Position numbers and translations under genes: made by a program
From: Kaistella jeonii
GTDB lineage: Bacteria > Bacteroidota > Bacteroidia > Flavobacteriales > Weeksellaceae
Direction: 5' to 3'
Assembly (NCBI RefSeq): GCF_000812865.1
Contig: NZ_JSYL01000002.1
Coordinates: 744,001-808,000, forward strand
DNA: 64,000 bases
In this document: one piece after another, positions 27,613-35,468 of the stretch
Layout of the letters: each line of letters opens with the position of its first letter
How positions within the stretch are numbered: the first letter of the stretch is position 1
Notes under the pieces: generated by a model
Told to the model about the DNA's origin: nothing
What the model saw: only the letters and a program-made list of their open reading frames with translations
Databases searched by the model: none

Positions 27613-28374
27613 TTAGAGATCTTTCCCCAAATAATACAACCCTTTCAAGGTATGCAATCGATCTGCAATATGAATTTTCTGCGTTAGTGGCTTGTAAACA
27701 TGGGAAACTCCACCTGTTGCGATTACGAAACAGTCTGCGTTAACTTCTTCATTAATTCGGTCAACGAACCCTTCAACCATTCCCAAATAGCCATAAACCA
27801 TTCCGCTTTGCATGCAGGAAACCGTATCTAAACCAAGGACTGTTTTGGGTTTTATCAATTCTATTTCGGGGAGTTGCGCGGTGTCATGAATTAGAGAATT
27901 AAGAGCAGTGATGATTCCCGGAGCGATGATTACACCCAGAGTTTCTCCCTTTTCATCAATACAACTTGCGGTCAAGGCGGTACCGAAATCGAAAATAATT
28001 TTCTTTTTATCTGCAGGGTAAAGATGATGTGCAGCGACTAAATTCGCGTAAATATCAGTTCCCATCTGTTTCGATTTCGGCTCTACATCAGAAGGTGTAT
28101 TTCGATCAACAACAATGGGGTTTTTACCATGAATTTTTTTCAAAGCACGCGTAATATCATACGTGAGTTGTGGAACTACGGAGCCGACAATTACTTTGTC
28201 AATGTTCAAGGCTTCAATTTTGTGATTTTGATACATCATCATAAACTGAGCCTGCATTTCATCACTTGTTCGGTACGGTTTGGTATTAATGATCCACGAA
28301 ATATCGCAGTTGTCATTATCGAACAGGCCGAATCTGATATTGGTATTTCCGATGTTGATGACGATTGAATTCAT
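27613..28374 (-). CDS. coaX: Type III pantothenate kinase
   Basis: A 253-residue enzyme phosphorylating pantothenate, the first step of coenzyme A synthesis. The ASKHA-fold phosphate motif is INIGNTNIRFGLFDN at the N-terminus. The conserved MGTDIYANLVAAHHLYP, FDFGTALTASCID and VIAPGIITALNSLI motifs follow, and a C-terminal IATGGVSHVY adenosine motif. Length is typical. Convergent to tadA. Confidence 0.95.
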   Translation of the reverse strand: MNSIVINIGNTNIRFGLFDNDNCDISWIINTKPYRTSDEMQAQFMMMYQNHKIEALNIDKVIVGSVVPQLTYDITRALKKIHGKNPIVVDRNTPSDVEPKSKQMGTDIYANLVAAHHLYPADKKKIIFDFGTALTASCIDEKGETLGVIIAPGIITALNSLIHDTAQLPEIELIKPKTVLGLDTVSCMQSGMVYGYLGMVEGFVDRINEEVNADCFVIATGGVSHVYKPLTQKIHIADRLHTLKGLYYLGKDL

Positions 28375-28540
28375 TGATTTTGAAATTTTCCGTGGTGTTT
28401 TCGGTCACAGATATTATAATTGAATGATCTTAGATTGGATATTTTTTAAGATAAAAATACCAAAAACTTAATACCTGCAAAACCTAGTAGATTGTAAAGG
28501 TTTTAACTGCGTTTATATAATGTATTATTAGAAAAAAGTT

Positions 28541-28927
28541 TCACTTCTCCCAATTAATTCCTGTGTCTTTTAGACTTTCTTTATTATCCTTTGGAACATT
28601 TCCCAATGTTAACCATAAAAAATATTGGTAGCCTTTTAAGGAAGGGACTTTGATTTCCATTTCAGGATCAATTTTTTTTATGCGATTAAGTTTGTCAATA
28701 TCCAGGGTAAGATTTATTTTCTTATCTGCACTTATGAAAAAGTAATCTGAATTTTTTTCTACAATTTTTCCGGAATAGATATTTACGTCATTTTCCTTTT
28801 CAACATTTTCGATCAATAAAGCAATGGATTTATTATTCAGAGCGGAGAAATTTTCATTCGTTCTAACTTCAGATTTTGAACACGAAAAAAAGAGCAGAAA
28901 AATTAAAAAGTAATTGAAAATCTTCAT
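28541..28927 (-). CDS. Hypothetical lipoprotein
   Basis: A 128-residue lipoprotein with lipobox FFSC (Cys16). The mature part is a single small domain with alternating strands (IYSGKIVEKNSDYFFIS, EMEIKVPSLKGYQYFLWLTLG). I do not recognise the family. It begins 13 nt downstream of the M1 peptidase gene on the same strand and is probably cotranscribed with it. Confidence 0.65.
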   Translation of the reverse strand: MKIFNYFLIFLLFFSCSKSEVRTNENFSALNNKSIALLIENVEKENDVNIYSGKIVEKNSDYFFISADKKINLTLDIDKLNRIKKIDPEMEIKVPSLKGYQYFLWLTLGNVPKDNKESLKDTGINWEK

Positions 28928-28940
28928 TGGTAAGAATCTC

Positions 28941-30785
28941 TTATTTCACTTCCAACATGTTATCTGCCAAATTCACATCCGCCAATCTTTGAGAAAAATC
29001 GATTCCAAGAACTGAGATTTGAGATTTGTTATAAGGAATTGTAAAAGTGTATTCTTTCTGCGTCCACGGCCAGTAATTCAAAGTAGTGAAGTCGCCATAA
29101 ATATCTTTGCTTTTCCACACATGAGTCATATTTAAAGGAATCTGGTAATTCACTACTTTTTTATCTTTCGTCATAATCGAAAAATCAATCGGCATGGGAA
29201 CAGTACCATTATTTACCAAAGTGATCGTCGTAGAATTGGCGTCGTATTTCACGTCTTTAATTCCGTAATCGATTGTTTTCGTAGTGTTAATCCAATAATT
29301 TTGAAACCACTTCAGATCCATTCCGGAAACTTTTTGCGCGATATGCATCAAATCTCTGTCGGTTGGATGTTTTAGCTTCCAGGTTTGGTAAAACTCTTTC
29401 ATGGTTGCAGATAAATTTTGCTCGCCCATAATGTAACCGAGTTGTACAAGGAAAAGTTCGCCTTTCACGTAAGTCGAATAGGTGTAAGCTGTTCCATTAT
29501 CGTGATGATCTCCCAACCAAACTGCAGGTTCTTCAATTCCTCTTTTCACAAAATTTCTATAACCGTTCAAAGTACCCACAAATGGATTTGCGGTTGCTTC
29601 TTTGGGCGGGAAAAGTTGGTGCATGACCAAACTTTCATAATAACTCGTGAAACCTTCATCCATCCAGGGTCGCACACTTTCGTTATACGCCATGATCTGC
29701 TGATTCCAGGAGTGACCACCTTCGTGAACCATTAATCCAAGAAGTCCTTCCAGGCTCGTTCCTTCTCCCAGAATCATCGTACACATTCCGTATTCCATTC
29801 CGCCATCGCCGCCTTGAATAAAGCTATAAGATGGATAAACATATCGTCCGAAAGTAGCATTCATCAATTGGAAGAACTGGGTAACGTAAGGTTTAGATGT
29901 TTCCCAAAGTTTCGTTTTCTCAGATTTTTGATAAACGTAATACACTTTTGGTCCATCGAGAACGGTGAAATTTTCTACCGTATAATCGCGATCTGCAGCC
30001 CAGGCAAAATCGAGCATATTTTTTGCCGTCCAGTGCCAAGTTGCTTTGTTTTTATCGTCTGTTTTAATGTTTGCTTTGTCGTCGTAGCCTTTTACTTCCA
30101 GTGGATTTTCTAAAGTTCCACCGGCTCCGACAACGTAATTTTTATCGATTTTAATGTTGACATCGAAATCGGCAAATGGGGCGTGAAATTCTCTACCGAT
30201 ATAATCGAAAGTTGCCCAACCATCGTAATCGTATTCAGCAATTTTCGGATACCATTGTGTTACGGTCATATCGATTCCTTCGCGGTTATTTCTTCCAGCG
30301 CGACGAATCTGCATTGGAATTACAGCGTCCCAATCCATTGTAAAAGTGGTTGAAGTGTTTGGTTTTATGGGTGTTGCCAACTGAACTTTCATAATGGTTT
30401 CCTGAATTTCAAATTTCAGGTCTTTGCCATTTTGTTTGATCCAATGAATGTTTTGTGCACCTTCTTCGTCTTTAGGAATAGAAGCTAAGCGGGAAATTCC
30501 GTCTTTCTGCAATCTCGAATCACCGTTTTTTCCTTGTCCGCCAACTCTTTGATCCATCATCGATCCTGCTTTGAACGCGTTCCAATAGAGATGAAAGTAA
30601 ACAACCTTCAGTTCGTCGGGTGAATTATTGGTGTAGGTTAAAGTTTGTTTTCCCTGGTAAGAGAAGTTTTCGGCGTCAACATCGATATCCATTTTATATT
30701 TGGCGTATTGTTGGTAATAAGCTTTTTGCTGTGCTGAAACCATTCCGAAAACGAAAGCGAAAATTACGAGAAGTCCTTTATTCAT
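28941..30785 (-). CDS. M1-family metallopeptidase
   Basis: A 614-residue secreted peptidase (signal peptide ending VSAQ). The N-terminal beta domain is followed by the catalytic domain with the zinc motif HEGGH (two His, catalytic Glu) in LMVHEGGHSWNQQ and the third ligand Glu in WMDEGFTSYYESL. A GGMEYGMC segment resembles the exopeptidase GxMEN substrate loop, here GGMEY. This fits aminopeptidase-N-like enzymes common in Bacteroidota. It likely degrades peptides in the periplasm. A small lipoprotein gene follows in the same operon. Confidence 0.9.
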   Translation of the reverse strand: MNKGLLVIFAFVFGMVSAQQKAYYQQYAKYKMDIDVDAENFSYQGKQTLTYTNNSPDELKVVYFHLYWNAFKAGSMMDQRVGGQGKNGDSRLQKDGISRLASIPKDEEGAQNIHWIKQNGKDLKFEIQETIMKVQLATPIKPNTSTTFTMDWDAVIPMQIRRAGRNNREGIDMTVTQWYPKIAEYDYDGWATFDYIGREFHAPFADFDVNIKIDKNYVVGAGGTLENPLEVKGYDDKANIKTDDKNKATWHWTAKNMLDFAWAADRDYTVENFTVLDGPKVYYVYQKSEKTKLWETSKPYVTQFFQLMNATFGRYVYPSYSFIQGGDGGMEYGMCTMILGEGTSLEGLLGLMVHEGGHSWNQQIMAYNESVRPWMDEGFTSYYESLVMHQLFPPKEATANPFVGTLNGYRNFVKRGIEEPAVWLGDHHDNGTAYTYSTYVKGELFLVQLGYIMGEQNLSATMKEFYQTWKLKHPTDRDLMHIAQKVSGMDLKWFQNYWINTTKTIDYGIKDVKYDANSTTITLVNNGTVPMPIDFSIMTKDKKVVNYQIPLNMTHVWKSKDIYGDFTTLNYWPWTQKEYTFTIPYNKSQISVLGIDFSQRLADVNLADNMLEVK

Positions 30786-30829
30786 TTCTTAAAAATTTTT
30801 TGAAATGGAAAGATAGGAATTTTTGAAAA

Positions 30830-30864
30830 AAGAAAAGCTCTTCCACAAAGGGAAAAGCTTTCTA
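30830..30864 (-). terminator. Possible terminator after the 30994-32673 gene
   Basis: AGAAAAGCT...TTCC / GGGAA...AGCTTTCT can fold into an imperfect stem; on the minus strand it is followed by T-rich sequence. Confidence 0.4.
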
Positions 30865-30884
30865 TTAAATTATATTTTTATTAT

Positions 30885-30990
30885 TGGATCCCACCTGCGC
30901 CCCGACCTGAGTGGAGCTCATATTTTTTGCGTCGGCCAAAGCTTTGGCAAAAAATAGCGGGAACGGAGGGCGGATTAAGGCGCCCAAATA
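30885..30990 (-). repeat. Intergenic repeat-like element
   Basis: On the minus strand it reads TTTGGGCGCCTTAATCCGCC, CTCCGTTCCCGC, a hairpin built from TTTTTTGC...GCAAAAAA, then AGCTCCACTCAGGTCGGGGC. The phrase TCCGTTCC, a central hairpin and CCACT..TCGGGGC recur in the 8881 element, so this is probably a distant member of that family. Confidence 0.5.
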
Positions 30991-30993
30991 AAA

Positions 30994-32673
30994 TTATTTT
31001 TTACTTTCGGAAGATGCTAAAATTTTCTCCAGAATTCTAAGGGTAATGAGATAAGTTGGTTTCACACCGGTTAATCCTAAACCACCTGAAGATAGCGTAG
31101 AACCGGTTTCCAAAGGATTATCTGAAGCGTAATAAGCATACATTACAAATAGATCTTCGGAAATATGATGACGGATTTTCGAGGCTACCTGAATTGCTTT
31201 TTGGTAGTGCGCTCCTTCCATTTCCAGACCGATCGCTTTCCAGGAAGTATCCATAAAATATCTTAGAATGTCTTTATTCTGAAGTGAAGTTCCCAAAACG
31301 GTAACCATTCCACCTTCGAATGCCTGCAATTCTTCATCTTCGAAATCTGCTAACTGTAAAGCATTTTCGAAAGCATAATTATCGGCAGTTCCTTCGAAAA
31401 CGTGAGAAGTCGGTATCATAATATCGCCTTTTCCACCCATCAGAATTCCTGCTTTACCCATTATGGAAATAGATTTCACTTTCATGGTATAAATCTCACC
31501 GTTGTAATCGTAAGGTCGAAGCAATTCGTCCATGATTTCATAGGCTTGTTCACCAAAAGCATAATCGAAAACCAAAATAACATCGTCGCCAGAGAATTTT
31601 AGTCCTGCGAAAGGCGTGTTTTTCAGATCAGTTTTTGCTAGATCAATGATTTGCACGTCGATATTGCTTCCGCTATGATCATTAATATAAATTAAACCAG
31701 CATTCTGAGAATGGTGAAGCACTTTTTCCTGTAAAGATTTCTTGTTAGAAATTTCTTCGTACAGTTTATAATCTACATCTTTTGTGGCTTTTTTTCCAAC
31801 GGCATCATTGGCATAAAGCATATTTTTCACAGAATGCATATTGGCGGAAATAATGTGCAATGGTCTCATGTGCAAATCATTTTCTGCCAAAACGCGTTTT
31901 ACGTTATTGGCCCATTTTTCTCCAAAGAAATGATGGCCTACTCTTTCGCGTAGAATTGCAGAGAAATGAATTTCGCGCTCTCTGATTTTTTTATAATCGT
32001 TAAAACTTTCGTCGCCAAGATGATAAATAATTTTGAAAAGACGATCTGGATTTTTATCATCACCGAAACTGTTGTAAGCATTGAGTGTTTCATCAAACGT
32101 TCTCCCCAGAAGAGAGGAAAGATGGATCAAAGCCACTTCTTTTTCTTTTCTGCTGAATTTTTTCTCGCCTTTTGCAACTTCTTCAATAATTTTCCAGGCG
32201 CGTGTTGGCTTGTCATTTTCATCAGAAATAAATGCGAGGTTGCGAATTTTGTCAGCTTCTATATATAAGAAGGTAAGGTGAGTAAGAATATCATAAATTT
32301 CAGAACGACCCAAAAGAACTTCAATATTCATCTGGTGTTCGTCGATTCTATAACAGTTTCTCCGTCTTTTCTTCGGAACAATTACTTCAAAACTTCCTTT
32401 TTCAAAACCTTCGTCAGACGTTAAGTGAATGAATGAACATTCCTCAATTCCTTCCGGAAGTCGGTCTAAAACGTAATGAAGTCCGTCTAATTCAATTTTA
32501 TTTGGAACGCCCATCGTTCCGTAAATTTCAGGATTAATGGTTGTTAGTAGTGATCTTAGGCTTTCTCCGGAGATCCCGGATGGTTTGAAAAAACCGCGAT
32601 AGAATAAGTGTCGCATAGAAACATAAAGTCGCTCAATTGCTTCAGTCGTTTCTCTTGCACGTGAATTTACCAT
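30994..32673 (-). CDS. DUF6909-like uncharacterised protein
   Basis: The ATG at 32673 (MVNSRARETTEAIERLYVSMRHLF) is preferred over a TTG at 32691 because a -7 box overlaps that TTG. The 559-residue protein has no signal peptide or membrane segment. The N-terminal half is helical with KKRRRNCYRIDEHQMNIEVLLGR. The C-terminal third (residues about 360-550) contains GDDVILVFDYAFGEQAYEIMD, GKAGILMGGKGDIMIPTSHVFEG and IGLEMEGAHYQKAIQ, which resemble a nucleoside phosphorylase/nucleosidase fold where MEG contacts the sugar. I associate it with Bacteroidota family DUF6909, from memory. The activity is unknown. Confidence 0.75.
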   Translation of the reverse strand: MVNSRARETTEAIERLYVSMRHLFYRGFFKPSGISGESLRSLLTTINPEIYGTMGVPNKIELDGLHYVLDRLPEGIEECSFIHLTSDEGFEKGSFEVIVPKKRRRNCYRIDEHQMNIEVLLGRSEIYDILTHLTFLYIEADKIRNLAFISDENDKPTRAWKIIEEVAKGEKKFSRKEKEVALIHLSSLLGRTFDETLNAYNSFGDDKNPDRLFKIIYHLGDESFNDYKKIREREIHFSAILRERVGHHFFGEKWANNVKRVLAENDLHMRPLHIISANMHSVKNMLYANDAVGKKATKDVDYKLYEEISNKKSLQEKVLHHSQNAGLIYINDHSGSNIDVQIIDLAKTDLKNTPFAGLKFSGDDVILVFDYAFGEQAYEIMDELLRPYDYNGEIYTMKVKSISIMGKAGILMGGKGDIMIPTSHVFEGTADNYAFENALQLADFEDEELQAFEGGMVTVLGTSLQNKDILRYFMDTSWKAIGLEMEGAHYQKAIQVASKIRHHISEDLFVMYAYYASDNPLETGSTLSSGGLGLTGVKPTYLITLRILEKILASSESKK

Positions 32674-32688
32674 AGGAGTATCTTTTGG

Positions 32689-32696
32689 CAAAGATA
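32689..32696 (-). promoter_or_regulatory. -7 box for the DUF6909-like gene
   Basis: TATCTTTG on the minus strand ending 15 nt before the ATG at 32673; it overlaps the alternative TTG start and so decides the start. Confidence 0.5.
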
Positions 32697-32815
32697 ATAC
32701 ATATTAGCAGTTTTAAAAAATATCTGGCTTTTTATAAAGATTATTAATCGTTAATATGCATTATTTTAGGTTTTTAAAAAATGTATTTAATCCGATAAAA
32801 AAAATTCTAAGGACC

Positions 32816-35251
32816 TTAATGATCCTTTCCTAGTTTGCTGATTTCTTTTTCTACGTCTTTAAAAGGGATATTTTGAACACTTTTTATCATCTTTCCTTTG
32901 TCGAATAACTGCAGATTGTAAATGTCATTTTTAAGATCTGTAATCAAAATTCCTTCTTTCGGTTTTCCAGTAGAGTCCATAATTATCGCAGTAATTGTAC
33001 TCTCATCTTCTGATTGATCCAGAAATTGACCGCCGCTTACGTTTTCGGATAAATGATTGAAAATTTCGGTCGCGGTTTTTAGTTGGTCATCGATCGAATT
33101 GTAAACGGTGTATATAAATTTCGATTCTCCGTAATTTTCGTTTGGTTTTTCATGAAGGTCGATCGTAGCAGAACTTATTTTGTCATTTTTAATAAAGTAG
33201 AGCGTAACTCTTTCATAAAATTTGTTAGATGCATTTTCGGGGGAAGAATAGTTTCTGGATTCGAGAAGTTTGCCGTCGATCAGCAATTTTTTGGTAAATC
33301 CTTTGTCTGTATTTTCGATTTTGATGGTGGCTTTTTTCTTCTCCTGCAGATCGCTGATTTCTATACTGTTTCCCTTTAATTCGAAATGGATCCTATTGAA
33401 ATAGTTAACTGCAAATAAGTCCCAGTCGAAACTTTGAAGTATGCCGTTTTTTAAGTGTCTTGAAATGAATTGCCGATTGTTAAGCACATATTCTACACCA
33501 TCAAAAATTTTTCCGTCTTTGTAAGTTGATTTAATATTGTATGATTGGTAGCGGTAATTATCCATGTTTTCCAAATAATTATTGGAGTATTGAAATTTCG
33601 GACTTCCATTTTCGAAATAGTCAATTTCCTTAAATTCACTGTCTTCATCGGTTACAAAATAACCGGAGTAAGGTTTGCCGTTTTTAAAAATCCCTTCATA
33701 AACTTGTTGTGGGTGATCCTGAATTGCAAAAGACTGATCCAATATTTTTACGAGAACTCCATTTTCGTAAAACTTTTTCTTTGAAATATTATTCTCTTCT
33801 TTTGAATATTCATCTTTATAAACGGTTTCAGCCTCTATTTTTCCATTTTTATAAAATGTTGTTTCTTTTTTTCCGATTAATGTTCCGTTGTAAGGTTCAT
33901 CATTTTTATATTCCAGCGTCGCAATTACTTTTCCATCGTCATTATAGAAGGTCGTCAAGCCGTTGAGCTTTTCATTTTGAATGGTGTATGTTTTTTCAGG
34001 ATTATCGAGTCTGTAATTAAAAACTTTTTGCAATCCAGTTTGTTTGTAGTTTTCGACATTGATCAATTCATTTTGTTGATCAGATGATTTATCAGTAATA
34101 AAGGTTCCTTTGAAGGGTTTTCCATTTTTATAAATTCCTTTAGCTGCGATTTCGTTTTGCTCATTTTTAGCGATTGATTCTCCCTCTTTCTGTCCATTCA
34201 AATAATTAGAGTTGATTTCAAATTCCGCTATTTTTTCATCGAAATTTCCATTGAAAGGGTCATTTCCTTTGTACGTTTTTTTACTTTTTGGGCTTCCATT
34301 TTCGTTAAAAGTAATTTCCTCGCCTTCTTTTGAACCTTCCCGGTAATTGCTTTCAGAATAAACTTTTCCTTGTGGAGTGTAAGAAATCGATTTCCCGGAT
34401 TTTTCGCCTTTTGCATAATTGGTGGATGATTGTAAACCGGTTGCAAAATTGTTCTGGAGAAAATATTGATATTCGATTCCATCGTTAATTTTGCTGCTGT
34501 ACTTTTTTAAATTATTTTCATTCAGGGTTTGAATTAGCTTTCCCGTTACATCATAATTTTTTTGACTGATCAATTTCGAATCATCAGCAAGCATGGCATA
34601 AACTTTCTCCTGAGCCAGTTTATTTGAATTGTTCCAGAATATTTTTTGAGAAACAGTTTTTTCATAGACTTTCCTGGTTTTTTCAGGAACAGCAGAGTAA
34701 GGCATTGGTGGTTCGACTCCAACTGTTTTCTGTAATTGTGGTTCATCGGAATTATTGTTTTCGTAATCCTCAGTGATGATTTCAAAATCTCCACTTTTTG
34801 GTGTTCCTTTGGAATAAATTCCTTTCATCAAAATAGCCCCGTCTTTATCGTAAATAATTGTTTCGCCGTCTTTAATCCCATTTTTGTACTGAACTGTTTT
34901 CCGAATTTTACCATTTTCATGGTAGTAAGTAAGCGTAGGATTCTTAGACTTGTTTACATACTGCCGAAAAGTGGTGTCATTTCCATTTTCATCATACCAG
35001 GTAATATCTCCAACATAAGCATTCTCATCATTTTTTAAAATGTAACCTTCAAATTGCGGAGTGCCATTCATATAAAAATCTCGGAGTAAATTAAGTTCAC
35101 CCAAAGTTTTCATTGGCATTTCCCTATAAAATGAAGCGTTCGTTTTGTTTGTCACTTTCCATTCTTTATCATAATAGATGGATTCTGAATTTTGGGCAAA
35201 TGAGAGTTGAAAAAGGAAGAAGGTGAGGAGAAAAATAAATTTATGGATCAT
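32816..35251 (-). CDS. Large secreted YwqK/MORN-like repeat protein
   Basis: An 811-residue protein with a signal peptide (FFLFQLSFAQ). Along residues 90-560 it carries many repeats of the type YYHENGKIRKTVQYKNGIKDGE and FYNDDGKVIATLEYKNDEPYNG, the pattern annotated as the YwqK family antitoxin repeat and related to MORN motifs. Such repeats form extended beta structures. There is no toxin gene beside it, and the signal peptide makes an antitoxin role unlikely. The last 200 residues lack the repeats. It is probably periplasmic or outer-membrane associated; the function is unknown. Confidence 0.8.
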   Translation of the reverse strand: MIHKFIFLLTFFLFQLSFAQNSESIYYDKEWKVTNKTNASFYREMPMKTLGELNLLRDFYMNGTPQFEGYILKNDENAYVGDITWYDENGNDTTFRQYVNKSKNPTLTYYHENGKIRKTVQYKNGIKDGETIIYDKDGAILMKGIYSKGTPKSGDFEIITEDYENNNSDEPQLQKTVGVEPPMPYSAVPEKTRKVYEKTVSQKIFWNNSNKLAQEKVYAMLADDSKLISQKNYDVTGKLIQTLNENNLKKYSSKINDGIEYQYFLQNNFATGLQSSTNYAKGEKSGKSISYTPQGKVYSESNYREGSKEGEEITFNENGSPKSKKTYKGNDPFNGNFDEKIAEFEINSNYLNGQKEGESIAKNEQNEIAAKGIYKNGKPFKGTFITDKSSDQQNELINVENYKQTGLQKVFNYRLDNPEKTYTIQNEKLNGLTTFYNDDGKVIATLEYKNDEPYNGTLIGKKETTFYKNGKIEAETVYKDEYSKEENNISKKKFYENGVLVKILDQSFAIQDHPQQVYEGIFKNGKPYSGYFVTDEDSEFKEIDYFENGSPKFQYSNNYLENMDNYRYQSYNIKSTYKDGKIFDGVEYVLNNRQFISRHLKNGILQSFDWDLFAVNYFNRIHFELKGNSIEISDLQEKKKATIKIENTDKGFTKKLLIDGKLLESRNYSSPENASNKFYERVTLYFIKNDKISSATIDLHEKPNENYGESKFIYTVYNSIDDQLKTATEIFNHLSENVSGGQFLDQSEDESTITAIIMDSTGKPKEGILITDLKNDIYNLQLFDKGKMIKSVQNIPFKDVEKEISKLGKDH

Positions 35252-35267
35252 ACTAATAACTTTAATT

Positions 35268-35275
35268 CAAAAATA
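35268..35275 (-). promoter_or_regulatory. -7 box for the YwqK-repeat gene
   Basis: TATTTTTG on the minus strand, 16 nt upstream of the start codon. Confidence 0.45.
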
Positions 35276-35377
35276 AACAATTCAAACGGAATAAAAAGAA
35301 GTATCGATTTAATGAAGAGTAGTTTAACTTTAAAAAAACACCTGTATAAAATTGGGGGGTTAGTGTTAAAATTTTAA

Positions 35378-35385
35378 TAAATTTG
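35378..35385 (+). promoter_or_regulatory. Upstream candidate -7 box for glnN
   Basis: TAAATTTG with a TTG at 35352-35354, 23 nt upstream, which is within the accepted Bacteroidota spacing. It would give a leader of about 80 nt. Confidence 0.4.
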
Positions 35386-35439
35386 CAGAATTATAGCAAA
35401 AAAACATGGGGTAAAATAATTTTTAATTACTTTTTGTTG

Positions 35440-35447
35440 TAATTTTG
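35440..35447 (+). promoter_or_regulatory. Proximal -7 box for glnN
   Basis: TAATTTTG ends 21 nt before the glnN ATG. Two candidate boxes suggest dual promoters, plausible for a nitrogen-regulated gene. Confidence 0.5.
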
Positions 35448-35468
35448 CGTTATTAAAATCAAATTCAA

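Noticed and set aside
32816-35251. Toxin-antitoxin system based on the YwqK repeat
   Set aside because: The protein has a signal peptide and there is no toxin gene beside it.
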